In this document: positions 7,337 through 15,846 of the stretch, piece by piece
Numbering within the stretch: position 1 is the stretch's first letter
Layout of the letters: every line of letters starts with the position of its first letter
Assembly (NCBI RefSeq): GCF_947495565.1
Contig: NZ_CANLZM010000003.1
Location: forward strand, 186,001-250,000
Reading direction: 5' to 3'
DNA length: 64,000 nt
From: an uncultured Pontibacter sp.
Lineage (GTDB): Bacteria; Bacteroidota; Bacteroidia; Cytophagales; Hymenobacteraceae
The notes under the pieces: generated by a model
What the model saw: the letters and a program-made list of their open reading frames with translations, nothing else
Databases searched by the model: none
What the model was told of the DNA's origin: nothing
Made by a program: the position numbers and the translations under genes

Positions 7337-9181
7337 CTACGATAGATTTGCTAAATCAGAAATATGAAGGATGCGCAGCATAGAAGTTTTCTTATGTTGA
7401 TGCTCCTGCATACGCGCCAGTATATCGTGCAGCATTTCGATGGCCTGCACTACATGCGGCCCCTTGTTAAGCATTACGCAATCGGCACGCTGCGCCATGG
7501 CAGCATCAGTAATCTCAGCGCGCGAAGGACGCCCTTTCTTAGCCAGCGTTTCCAGCACCTGCGTAGCCCACACCACCGGCATATGCGCAGCCTCGCACAG
7601 CCACAAAATCTCCTCCTGCACCTCTGCCAGACGCTGCCAGCCACACTCTACAGCCAGGTCGCCACGCGCGATCATAATGCTGGCGGGATAGCTTTTCATG
7701 GCGGTCAGGAGCAGGTGCGGCAGGTTCCGGAAGCCCTCTTTCGTTTCAATCTTCAGCATCACACCCAAATTCTTAACCTTCAGCTTTCGGAGTTCCTGGT
7801 GCAGCGCATCCACAGTATCGGCATGGTTCACGAAAGACAGGTTGACGATATCGGCGTGCTTGGCCACAAATTTTAAGTCCTGGCGGTCTTTTTCCGTTAA
7901 CCCGCTAATGTGTATTTTACTTTCAGGCAAGTTTATACCTTGGTCGGCCCTAAGCTTGCTGCCTGTGTTGCTGGCGTAGGTTATCTTTACGAGGAGCCGT
8001 TGAGGAGTTACCTCCTCAATAATGCCTTCAATTTTTCCGTCATTAAAAAGTATGGGTTGTCCGGCTTTGGTTTGCGTAAAAGCCTCTGAAAGCGTACAGG
8101 AGACGTGCGCTGGCTGCGCCACATGCCCGTGTGCATCGTAAGTGGCAGGCTCACCGGGAGTAGGTTCTCGGGTTAAAACCAGGAAGCTGTCTTTTTTAAG
8201 TATGATTGGAAGCTCCAGCGCCTTCAGGTTGCCTACTTTGGTGGTACGGTCCTTATAGTTTTTACCCTTCAGTTCCAGCTCTGTGCCGGTGTTGATGTAG
8301 GATGTTTTAAGCAGGTGGGCTAACATGCCTTTTTCCTCTCTGCGGATAACTGTAAAGCTGCGTTTGCGGCGGCGCGTGTCGGTAAAGTATACCTGGTCTC
8401 CTTCCTGCAGCTGCGCCAGCCAGTTAGCCTCTATCGGTAGCCAGGCATCGGCGTCTTTGGGCGGCGAGACATGCTGCGGTGCCAGCCATACTTTGGCTGC
8501 TTCGGTTATTTGGCCCAGGTTGTCCTGTACCGGGTGTATCACCAGCAGTTGCGGGCCATTTTTTAACGGACCAGTGCGTAATTTTGGCCCCATCAGGTCC
8601 ATTAATATTTTGCAGGAGATGCCGGTTTCCTTCTCCGCTCTGTGTATGTTCTCCACCATTTTGAGCCATACTTTTTTGTTGTCGTGCGCGCAGTTAATGC
8701 GGGCGCAGTTCATGCCCGCCTTGAGCAGGCGCGGCAGCAGTTCGTACTGGTCGGCGGCCTCTGAGGGTAAAGTAACCATAATGCGGGTGGTGCGCTTTTG
8801 AGGTGTCGGCCCTAAAAGGGCTTCGGTGTGGCTGGTCAGTAACTCACGGTTCTCGAAAAAGGATACAGCCAGTTGCTTAGGTGTGGAGGCGCATTCTGCC
8901 AAAAGGCACAGCTGCTGGCGCACTGCCTGCAGGCTGGCCAAAACATGCCCTTCAGCCCGGCCCAGCGATGAAAGCCCCAGTTGGGCAAGTTGTTCCTGTA
9001 GCTCCCTTATGTCGTGCTGGCGCAGCGCCAGGTAGTGCAGCAGGTTTTTAGCGCTTTTCCTGAATCGGGAATGTACAGCCTTTACAGCCGGGGCAAATTT
9101 TGCTTCCAGTGCAGTGGCTTCCTCATGTAGCCGGTCTAACTGGTTTATCAAATCCTGGTAGTGGTACTGATTCTCTGGCAT
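7337..9181 (-). CDS. pyruvate kinase-like protein with N-terminal extension
   Basis: A 614-residue protein whose residues from about 130 onward follow the pyruvate kinase TIM barrel: MVTLPSEAA, GMNCARINCAHDN, KILMDLMGPKLRTGP, GINLPESKIHISGLTEKD, MLKIETKEGF with the catalytic lysine, MIARGDLAVE with a metal-binding Asp, and VWATQVLETLAKKGRPSRAE. It differs from standard PykF/PykA in three ways. It has about 130 extra helical residues at the N-terminus, an altered and enlarged B-domain region (residues about 220-350), and essentially no C-terminal allosteric domain after the barrel. The usual LSGETA segment reads LNKGPHVV. It could be a functional, unregulated pyruvate kinase or a paralogue with another substrate. 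Confidence 0.85.
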   Translation of the reverse strand: MPENQYHYQDLINQLDRLHEEATALEAKFAPAVKAVHSRFRKSAKNLLHYLALRQHDIRELQEQLAQLGLSSLGRAEGHVLASLQAVRQQLCLLAECASTPKQLAVSFFENRELLTSHTEALLGPTPQKRTTRIMVTLPSEAADQYELLPRLLKAGMNCARINCAHDNKKVWLKMVENIHRAEKETGISCKILMDLMGPKLRTGPLKNGPQLLVIHPVQDNLGQITEAAKVWLAPQHVSPPKDADAWLPIEANWLAQLQEGDQVYFTDTRRRKRSFTVIRREEKGMLAHLLKTSYINTGTELELKGKNYKDRTTKVGNLKALELPIILKKDSFLVLTREPTPGEPATYDAHGHVAQPAHVSCTLSEAFTQTKAGQPILFNDGKIEGIIEEVTPQRLLVKITYASNTGSKLRADQGINLPESKIHISGLTEKDRQDLKFVAKHADIVNLSFVNHADTVDALHQELRKLKVKNLGVMLKIETKEGFRNLPHLLLTAMKSYPASIMIARGDLAVECGWQRLAEVQEEILWLCEAAHMPVVWATQVLETLAKKGRPSRAEITDAAMAQRADCVMLNKGPHVVQAIEMLHDILARMQEHQHKKTSMLRILHISDLANLS

Positions 9182-9269
9182 AGCTCCTGATGTGTGTATA
9201 GAAGCATACGAGTGAGTCGGGGCAGGAGATAGTATAAAAGGAAGTATGGCTCTACGGCAAAGTGCACTG

Positions 9270-9316
9270 TTTCAGATTCTTCTGCCTGTGGTGCAGGGAG
9301 GCAGAAGAATCTGAAA
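9270..9316. other. long perfect inverted repeat in an intergenic spacer
   Basis: An 18-bp perfect inverted repeat (9270-9287 with 9299-9316) around an 11-base loop. It lies between the end of the 9422-9784 lipoprotein gene and the start of the pyruvate kinase-like gene, both on the minus strand. There is no T tract on either side, so it is not a typical intrinsic terminator. An mRNA-processing or stabilising hairpin, or a remnant of a mobile repeat, are alternatives. Confidence 0.7.
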
Positions 9317-9421
9317 GAAGTTTTTACAAGTTGCACTTCAGCCTGTTTTTAAACAAACGCTGCTACAAAGCCACGCTATACTTTGGCACTTTATGGTGCA
9401 GAGCTGCGGTAAGGCAAAGTT

Positions 9422-9784
9422 CTACTTCTTTTGTAGCGGAGCACCTACCGGAATGGCACAATCATGGCCAGGTTGTCCGTGCGGCGGATTCATGCCGGGC
9501 GCTACGGGCACTTGCGCCGGTGCTACAGGCGATAGGTTCGGTTTCACCAGGTTAGGCTGTGGCGAGCCATCTAGCGGAGCGCCAACCGGAATCGCACAAT
9601 TATGCCCCTGCTCGCCATGCGGAGGATTCAGGGCTACTGTTTGCGCCGGTGTCTGGTTTGGCTGCAGCTGATTGGTGCTGGCAGCAGGTGTAGTGGTAGT
9701 CGTAGAGCTTTCCGGCTCGTCTCCGGAGCAGCTTGCAAGCAGCAGTCCCGAAGCTATAAGAAAAGTATAAGGCGCAATTTTCAT
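9422..9784 (-). CDS. lipoprotein with duplicated NPPHG...GHxCAIPVGAPL motif
   Basis: A 120-residue lipoprotein. The signal peptide ends in a lipobox (LLASC, Cys19). A Thr/Pro/Gln-rich linker follows, then two near-identical 19-residue units: NPPHGEQGHNCAIPVGAPL at about 53-71 and NPPHGQPGHDCAIPVGAPL at about 99-117. Each carries two His and one Cys, which suggests metal binding or a docking peptide, but no function is known to me. I have a general memory of this motif recurring in Bacteroidota lipoproteins. Between the units is a Pro/Val-rich linker. The ATG at 9784 is clear. Confidence 0.75.
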   Translation of the reverse strand: MKIAPYTFLIASGLLLASCSGDEPESSTTTTTPAASTNQLQPNQTPAQTVALNPPHGEQGHNCAIPVGAPLDGSPQPNLVKPNLSPVAPAQVPVAPGMNPPHGQPGHDCAIPVGAPLQKK

Positions 9785-9998
9785 ATAAGTAGTAAATTGA
9801 AGTATGAGTCTCTGAACATGGATTTATCCTGCATAAGTTTCCACCTGGGGCAGAAACAGCATTTGGCTGTACTATTTATACATTCCATCGCTAAAGTGCA
9901 ACATTAATTGCAGGGCTTCCGGCTAAGTACTTCTTTGCGGCCGCTGCTTTCCTGCCCAAAATTTCTGACCTTTGCACAAACTAAAGCCACAGAGTTTT

Positions 9999-10616
9999 AT
10001 GCAGAGACCGCTGAGACTTGTAATATTTGCCGGCCTGGCGCTGGTAATATTCTACTTTGTAAAGGATGCCTTATTTAACGACGATAACTATTTAAAGCCA
10101 CTGCTGCAGGAGCGGGAGGAGAAAGACCTGTCGTTCAGGAGCCGCGCCAACAGTCCTTTTGATGATGCCGGCAGGCGTGCTTTTAAAAACCTGGTGTACT
10201 ACCAGCCTAACCTGGACTACCGGGTAAGCGCCAAAGTGCAGGAGCTGGCCAAACAGGACACCCTGCTCATGCCCCTGACCAATGGCAGCTATGAACCATA
10301 CTTGCGTTACGGCCTGGCCAATTTTGAGCTGGAAGGGCAGCAGCACCAATTAATGCTCTACCGCAAACTGAGCGAGAAAGACCAGCTTTTTGTGCCTTTC
10401 ACTGATAAAACAAATGGCTTCGAGACCTATGGCGGCGGCCGCTACATAGACGTGCCATTTGAGCAAGGCGATACCGGAGTGGTGCTGGATTTTAACCGCG
10501 CCTACAGCCCGTTTTGCGCTTACAACCCAGACTATGTGTGCCCCGTGCCTCCTAAAGAGAACAGGCTAAGTATAGCCATACCTGCAGGAGAAAAAACTTA
10601 TGAAAAACCCGAGTAG
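9999..10616 (+). CDS. DUF1684 domain protein
   Basis: About 205 residues from the ATG at 9999; a TTG at 9972 would add nine residues that precede the basic start of the membrane anchor. Residues about 5-22 form an N-terminal signal anchor (LVIFAGLALVIFYFV). The rest is a DUF1684 domain: LQEREEKDLSFRSRANSPF near its start, then YRKLSEKDQLFVPFTDKTNG, YGGGRYIDVP and a C-terminal FNRAYSPFCAYNPDYVCPVP block with two Cys. That last block is the strongest family signature. The function is unknown. GACCTTTG about 30 bases upstream resembles the Bacteroidota -7 box. Confidence 0.82.
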   Translation: MQRPLRLVIFAGLALVIFYFVKDALFNDDNYLKPLLQEREEKDLSFRSRANSPFDDAGRRAFKNLVYYQPNLDYRVSAKVQELAKQDTLLMPLTNGSYEPYLRYGLANFELEGQQHQLMLYRKLSEKDQLFVPFTDKTNGFETYGGGRYIDVPFEQGDTGVVLDFNRAYSPFCAYNPDYVCPVPPKENRLSIAIPAGEKTYEKPE

Positions 10617-10775
10617 ATTTTAAGAGCCGAGATGCAGGCAGCAGGACAAAAGGCTTAGGGTATGTTTGGGGATAAGCCCACAGCTCCAGACCCTGAATAT
10701 TTGATCTGCAACATATTTAAGAAAAGTCTTGTGCCTTGCGCCCTCATACTTGCGTCTAGTTTTAGATATTATCCT

Positions 10776-10783
10776 TAATTTTG
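10776..10783 (+). promoter_or_regulatory. probable -7 promoter box upstream of pheT
   Basis: TAATTTTG matches the Bacteroidota -7 consensus TAnnTTTG. It sits 53 bases upstream of the pheT ATG. A TTG at 10750 is a weak -33 candidate with longer than usual spacing. Confidence 0.45.
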
Positions 10784-10836
10784 GAAAAGATTGGTTTCCG
10801 GAATGGAAACTAAAGAAACTATCAACATACAAAATC

Positions 10837-13254
10837 ATGCTGATTTCATTCGACTGGCTGAAACAACTCATACATACTGATAAAACTGCTGAAGAAATAG
10901 GGGAGCTGCTGACAGGCACCGGATTAGAAGTAGAAGCGATTGATACTTTTGATGTAGTACAGGGTGGCCTGGAAGGCATTGTGATTGGAGAGGTACTTAC
11001 CTGCGAATCGCACCCGGATGCTGACCGCCTGCGCATTACCACCGTGGACATTGGCACCGGTGATCCGAGCCAGATCGTGTGCGGTGCGCCTAACGTAGCA
11101 GCCGGCCAGAAAGTGGTGGTAGCTACCGTGAACAGCACCCTCTATCCAGCCGGGGGCGAACCTTTCAAGATCAAGAAATCCAAAATCCGTGGGGCAGTGT
11201 CTGAAGGCATGATCTGCGCCGAGGACGAAATAGGTATCGGCCAGTCGCATGCCGGCATTATGGTGCTGGATACCGAGCTACCGAACGGAACGCCCGCCGC
11301 CGAGTTTTTTGGCCTAGGCTCCGACAAAGTATTTGAGATCGGCCTGACGCCAAACCGTGCCGATGCCGCCTCGCATTACGGCGTGGCCCGTGACCTGCAG
11401 GCGCTGCTGGATACAAAGGCGCAGCTGCCGAATGTAGAGAATTTCAACGTAAACAACACCTCCCGCCCAATTGCGGTGGAGGTAGAGAACACCGATGCCT
11501 GCCCACGTTATGCTGGTGTAACGGTGTCCGGTATAAAAGTTGGCCTCTCGCCGGAGTGGATGCAGAAACGCCTGCGCGCCATCGGCCTCTCGCCGATCAA
11601 CAACGTGGTAGACGTGACTAATTATGTGCTACACGAACTGGGTCAGCCACTACACGCTTTCGATACCGACAAGATCACCGGAGATAAAATTGTGGTGAAG
11701 AACGCAACGGCAGGCACTACTTTTAAGACGCTGGATGGCGTGGAGCGTAAGCTGAACCCAACCGACCTGATGATCTGCAACGCGGAGGAGCCGATGGCGA
11801 TTGGCGGTGTGTTCGGTGGTGAAGAATCCGGCGTGACAGACGAGACCACGAGCATCTTTATCGAGAGTGCTTACTTCTCACCAGGCTCCATCCGCCGCAC
11901 AGGCACAGCGCACGGCTTGAAGACCGATGCTTCTTTCCGTTTTGAGCGTGGCACCGACCCGAATATGGTGCTCACTGCCCTGAAACGTGCGGCCCTTCTG
12001 GTGCAGGAGGTAGCTGGCGGCGAGGTAAGCTCTGAGATCGTGGATGTGTACCCGCTGCCCATCCAAAATAACGAGGTGAAGCTGAACATCGAGCGCGCCC
12101 ATACTTTAATTGGGCAGCATATCGGTGCCGAGCGCATCAAAACCATACTTACCGATTTGGGAATCGAGATCACCAACGAAACAGAAACAGACCTTACGCT
12201 GTCGGTGCCGCCGTTTAAGGTGGATGTTACCCGCGAGGCTGATGTGGTGGAGGAGATTCTGCGTATCTACGGCTTCAATAACATTGAAATGAGCGAGAAC
12301 CTGGCCACTACATACTTAGCCAAGTTCCCGAACCCATACGCCGAAGACGTGACGGAGACGATCATGAGCTACATCGCGGCTAACGGCTTCCACGAGATCA
12401 TTACCAACTCCATCACCAACTCCAACTACTACAAACCGGCCGGAGAGGCCGAAGTAGCCACTTTGGTGAATGTGGTAAACTATAACTCCGAAGACTTGGA
12501 CGTGCTGCGCAAGAGCATGGTGTTCTCGGGCCTGGAGGTGCTGCGCCGCAACATCAACCGCCGCCAGCGCGACCTGAAGCTGTTTGAACTGGGCAAAGTA
12601 TACGAGATGCAGGACGGCGACTACAAAGAGAGCCGCAAGCTGTCGCTGTACATGGTAGGCAACGTAACGGCCGAAAGCTGGCAGCAGCCAAGTATAAAAT
12701 CCGCTTTCCACGATTTGGCAGCCGTAGTTCAAAACGTGCTGCGCAAGCTTAACGCCGGTGATTTTGAGGTGCAGAGCCTGCAGGAGCACCAATATATGCG
12801 CCAAGGCATTGCCTATGTTAAAAACGGCACTGTGGTGGCAGAGCTTGGCGTGCTGGATGCCGGCGTTACCCGCTTTATGGAGGTGAAGGAGCAGGTGTGG
12901 TACGCCGAGCTGAACTGGGATTACCTCCTGAAGAAGTACAAAGATAAACTGGTGGCTGGCGAGTTGCCGAAGTTCCCGGAAGTGCGCCGCGACCTGTCGC
13001 TGGTGCTGGACAAGCATGTGACCTTCGATGAGTTGAAGAAGGTAGCTTTTAGAGTGGAACGCAAGCTGCTGCAGGATGTGAATGTGTTTGACGTATATGA
13101 AGGCGATAAGATTGAGGCCGGCAAAAAAGCCTATGCCCTGAGCTTTACCCTGCAGGACAAACAACAGACCCTGACCGATAAGGTGATCGAGAGCACGATG
13201 AACCGCCTGATGCAGCAATTTGAGAAACAATTGGGAGCCTTTATCCGCAAATAA
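10837..13254 (+). CDS. pheT: phenylalanyl-tRNA synthetase beta subunit
   Basis: An 805-residue PheT, the beta chain of the alpha2beta2 enzyme that charges tRNA-Phe. In order it shows the N-terminal block MLISFDWLKQL, the EMAP-type tRNA-binding domain (about 40-150, CESHPDADRLRITTVD and VCGAPNVAAGQ), the B3/B4 editing domain (LTPNRADAASHYGVARDL, NVVDVTNYV, GQPLHAFD), the B5 domain (about 400-470), a catalytic-like fold and the C-terminal FDX-ACB anticodon-binding domain (FPEVRRDLSLVLD). The open frame extends upstream to 10729, but the family begins at MLISFDW. The alpha subunit gene pheS is not in the window, as is common in Bacteroidota. The coiled-coil gene follows after 4 bases. Confidence 0.97.
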   Translation: MLISFDWLKQLIHTDKTAEEIGELLTGTGLEVEAIDTFDVVQGGLEGIVIGEVLTCESHPDADRLRITTVDIGTGDPSQIVCGAPNVAAGQKVVVATVNSTLYPAGGEPFKIKKSKIRGAVSEGMICAEDEIGIGQSHAGIMVLDTELPNGTPAAEFFGLGSDKVFEIGLTPNRADAASHYGVARDLQALLDTKAQLPNVENFNVNNTSRPIAVEVENTDACPRYAGVTVSGIKVGLSPEWMQKRLRAIGLSPINNVVDVTNYVLHELGQPLHAFDTDKITGDKIVVKNATAGTTFKTLDGVERKLNPTDLMICNAEEPMAIGGVFGGEESGVTDETTSIFIESAYFSPGSIRRTGTAHGLKTDASFRFERGTDPNMVLTALKRAALLVQEVAGGEVSSEIVDVYPLPIQNNEVKLNIERAHTLIGQHIGAERIKTILTDLGIEITNETETDLTLSVPPFKVDVTREADVVEEILRIYGFNNIEMSENLATTYLAKFPNPYAEDVTETIMSYIAANGFHEIITNSITNSNYYKPAGEAEVATLVNVVNYNSEDLDVLRKSMVFSGLEVLRRNINRRQRDLKLFELGKVYEMQDGDYKESRKLSLYMVGNVTAESWQQPSIKSAFHDLAAVVQNVLRKLNAGDFEVQSLQEHQYMRQGIAYVKNGTVVAELGVLDAGVTRFMEVKEQVWYAELNWDYLLKKYKDKLVAGELPKFPEVRRDLSLVLDKHVTFDELKKVAFRVERKLLQDVNVFDVYEGDKIEAGKKAYALSFTLQDKQQTLTDKVIESTMNRLMQQFEKQLGAFIRK

Positions 13255-13258
13255 TACC

Positions 13259-13555
13259 ATGCCCAAGGAAAAACAAGTACAACAACTCCGGCATATTGAA
13301 GATAAGCTGCGAAAACTAATTCAGCGCCACACCGAGGTGCAGCAACGGCTCATGCGTGCGCAGGAGCAGGTAAAGCAACTGGAGGGGCTGCTGGATGAAC
13401 GGGATGAGCAGATAAAAAATTTTCAAAATCAGGAGAATATTGTTAAAATTGTAGACGCGATAGCAGGAAACGCTTCAAATTCGACAGAGTTGAAGCTCAA
13501 GCTAAACGAATATATTAGAGAAATTGATAAGTGTATTGCTTACCTACAAGACTAA
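13259..13555 (+). CDS. small coiled-coil protein between pheT and zapA
   Basis: A 98-residue cytoplasmic protein. Residues 5-65 are strongly charged with heptad spacing (QLRHIEDKLRKLI, then QVKQLEGLLDERDEQIKNF), so a coiled coil is expected. A shorter helical C-terminus follows (ELKLKLNEYIREIDKCIAYL). The ATG lies 4 bases after the pheT stop; the upstream frame to 13220 overlaps pheT and is not needed. It sits 58 bases before zapA on the same strand, which suggests one transcript and perhaps a role beside ZapA in division. That role is inferred from position only. Confidence 0.78.
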   Translation: MPKEKQVQQLRHIEDKLRKLIQRHTEVQQRLMRAQEQVKQLEGLLDERDEQIKNFQNQENIVKIVDAIAGNASNSTELKLKLNEYIREIDKCIAYLQD

Positions 13556-13613
13556 GTATGAGCCTTTAAGAAGCTCAGAGGTTTGGTAAGCCAACCCATA
13601 ACCCACGCAACGG

Positions 13614-13901
13614 ATGAGTGAATTATCGATCAAGATTCGCATTGCGGAACGCGAGTATCCGATGCGGGTGAAGGAAGAAGAAGAAGAAAGAATAAGAGCT
13701 GTCGGGAAGATTCTGAACGAGCGCCTGCGCTTTTTTAAGGATCAGTTTGGCATACAGGATAAGCAGGATCTGCTGGCAATGGTAGCGTTTGAGACCATGG
13801 CCGAGAAGATGAAGCAGGAGGATGAGCAGTCCTCGCAAGTATCCCAGATAGACCAGCAGCTTGACCTTCTGGATGATCTCTTATCATCAGTAAATAAATA
13901 A
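13614..13901 (+). CDS. zapA: cell division protein ZapA
   Basis: A 95-residue ZapA. The N-terminal beta-hairpin region (SIKIRIAEREYPMRVKEEEE) is followed by the long dimerising helix (LLAMVAFETMAEKMKQE) and a coiled-coil tail. The length and order fit the family, which binds FtsZ and cross-links filaments at the division ring. The ATG at 13614 is clear. Upstream is the coiled-coil gene and pheT; downstream is a 116-bp spacer, then rny, an arrangement I remember from other Bacteroidota. Confidence 0.88.
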   Translation: MSELSIKIRIAEREYPMRVKEEEEERIRAVGKILNERLRFFKDQFGIQDKQDLLAMVAFETMAEKMKQEDEQSSQVSQIDQQLDLLDDLLSSVNK

Positions 13902-14012
13902 ACCGGAGGAGGCCATTGCAGCTTCCGTTTATACTTCGTTTGGGCTAAGGAGCCACACCATGTCCGCCTTTGCAGGTACTTGCTATACGTGTTTAAACAA
14001 ACCTAAACGCTA
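13902..14012 (+). ncRNA. ssrS: possible 6S-like RNA in the zapA-rny spacer
   Basis: The spacer is about the size of the 6S-type RNAs of Bacteroidota, and zapA-6S-rny is a gene order I recall from this phylum (memory, not a search). By eye it can form a closing pairing of GAGGC (13910-13914) with GCCTT about 55 bases on. Inside is a large unpaired region and an apical hairpin GGCT-AAGG-AGCC. That is the outline of a 6S RNA, but the pairing is short and other folds are possible. The ends given are approximate. Confidence 0.4.
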
Positions 14013-14017
14013 TAGTT

Positions 14018-15613
14018 ATGGATATCCTTTATATTCTATTAACCGCCTTAGTTGCGCTCATTGTGGGCGTACTGATTGGGCGCATGCTCCTGCAAAAAGT
14101 ATTTAAGCAGCAGGAGGAAGAAGCTCGCCAGAGAGCAAAAAGCATCATCCGTGAAGCAGAGATTAATGCGGAAGCCATTAAAAAGGACCGCATTCTGGAG
14201 GCGAAGGAGAAACACCTGAAGATGAAGTCTGAGTTCGAGGAGGAGACGAACAAAAAGAAAAACATCATCATCCAGAACGAGAACAAGGTAAAGCAGCGCG
14301 AGCAGCAGGTGCAGAAGCAGATGGAGCAGGCCAAGCGCCTGGAGGCCGATCTGCACAAAGAGAAAGAGCAGCTTCATGCGGAGCTGGAGAAGGAAAGAAA
14401 CCACCTGCATGTACAGCAGGAGCAACTGAAGAAGCGCAAGGAAGAGGTAGAGCAGCAGCACGGAGAGGTTGTGGGCCAGCTGGAGAGAATAGCCGGACTG
14501 ACAGCCGCCGAAGCCCGTGAGCAACTGGTAGAGGCCCTGAAGAGCGAGGCACAGTCTCATGCTTCGTCGCATGTTAAAGACATTGTGGCGCAGGCCAAGC
14601 TTACCGCTACCAAGGAAGCCAAGAAAATCGTTATCGAAACCATTCAGCGTACCGCTGCGGAGCACGCCATTGAGAACTGCGTTTCGGTGTTCAACATCGA
14701 AAGCGACGACATTAAAGGCAAAATTATCGGCCGTGAGGGTCGTAACATCCGTGCGCTGGAAGCCGCTACTGGCGTAGAAATTATTGTTGACGACACGCCT
14801 GAGGCCATTATTATCTCTGGTTTTGACCCGGTTCGCCGCGAGATTGCGCGTCTATCGCTGCACCGCCTGGTGGCCGATGGCCGTATTCACCCTGCCCGTA
14901 TTGAGGAGGTGGTAACCAAAACACGCAAGAACATTGAGGAGGAGATTGTAGAGATTGGCGAGCGTACCGCTATTGACCTCGGCATACACGGGCTGCACCC
15001 GGAGCTGATTAAAATGGTAGGCCGCATGCGTTTCCGTTCGTCGTACGGACAGAACCTGTTGCAGCACTCACGCGAGGTAGCCAACCTTTGCGCCACCATG
15101 GCCGCAGAGCTAGGCCTGAACGTGAAGCATGCCAAGCGCGCCGGTCTGTTGCATGATATTGGCAAGGTTACGCCAGACGAGCCGGAGCTGCCGCACGCCA
15201 TTATTGGTATGGAGCTGGCCAAGAAGTATAAAGAGCACCCGGACGTGTGCAACGCCATCGGTGCCCACCACGACGAGGTAGAGATGACTGCCATGGTATC
15301 GCCGCTGGTACAGGCCTGCGACGCCATTTCTGGTTCAAGACCAGGCGCCCGCCGCGAGATAATGGAATCGTACATCAAGCGTTTGAAGGAGCTGGAGGAG
15401 ACTGCAGTTTCATTTGAAGGTGTGAACCAATGCTACGCCATTCAGGCCGGCCGCGAGCTGCGCGTAATGGTAGATGCCGATAACGTGACAGATGAAAAGG
15501 CAGCACAGCTTTCTTACGACATCTCCCAGAAGATCGAGAAAGAGATGCAGTATCCTGGCCAGATCAAGATTACGGTTATCCGTGAGATGCGCGCCGTGAG
15601 CTACGCCAAGTAA
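14018..15613 (+). CDS. rny: ribonuclease Y
   Basis: A 531-residue RNase Y, the membrane-bound endoribonuclease that initiates mRNA decay. It has one N-terminal transmembrane helix (about 4-24), a long coiled coil (about 30-160, rich in Glu/Lys/Gln), a KH domain ([26 protein letters not shown], with the GxxG loop) and an HD domain ([16 protein letters not shown], then LLHDIGKV with the His-Asp pair and AHHDEVE). Length and domain order are those of the family. The ATG at 14018 starts just before the membrane helix. A strong terminator follows. Confidence 0.97.
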   Translation: MDILYILLTALVALIVGVLIGRMLLQKVFKQQEEEARQRAKSIIREAEINAEAIKKDRILEAKEKHLKMKSEFEEETNKKKNIIIQNENKVKQREQQVQKQMEQAKRLEADLHKEKEQLHAELEKERNHLHVQQEQLKKRKEEVEQQHGEVVGQLERIAGLTAAEAREQLVEALKSEAQSHASSHVKDIVAQAKLTATKEAKKIVIETIQRTAAEHAIENCVSVFNIESDDIKGKIIGREGRNIRALEAATGVEIIVDDTPEAIIISGFDPVRREIARLSLHRLVADGRIHPARIEEVVTKTRKNIEEEIVEIGERTAIDLGIHGLHPELIKMVGRMRFRSSYGQNLLQHSREVANLCATMAAELGLNVKHAKRAGLLHDIGKVTPDEPELPHAIIGMELAKKYKEHPDVCNAIGAHHDEVEMTAMVSPLVQACDAISGSRPGARREIMESYIKRLKELEETAVSFEGVNQCYAIQAGRELRVMVDADNVTDEKAAQLSYDISQKIEKEMQYPGQIKITVIREMRAVSYAK

Positions 15614-15641
15614 GCATTACATTTGATATTAAATAAGGTTA

Positions 15642-15680
15642 AACCGCCTGCCGCATCTGTGGCAGGCGGTTTTGTTTTGT
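15642..15680 (+). terminator. rho-independent terminator of rny
   Basis: A perfect 11-bp GC-rich stem (15642-15652 with 15661-15671), an 8-base loop and a T-rich tail. It lies 28 bases after the rny stop and closes the pheT-zapA-rny block. Confidence 0.9.
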
Positions 15681-15846
15681 CTGTACTTTTGGTGGGGTAG
15701 AGTTTGCTTGATTGGATGAAGTAAAATATTTATATTGTAAGTTATATATAGTATGTTCGTGAGTCTAACTATGTTTACCCACCTATTGTTGATTGGCTAA
15801 ATGTAATAATCACTTATGCCTTGTATTAGTACATAGACATTTTATC

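Noticed and set aside
12316..13266. 316-residue minus-strand ORF
   Set aside because: It is the shadow of pheT on the other strand, with Leu/His/Gln-rich sequence and no family features.
14048..14665. 205-residue minus-strand ORF
   Set aside because: It is Leu-rich sequence complementary to the coiled-coil part of RNase Y.
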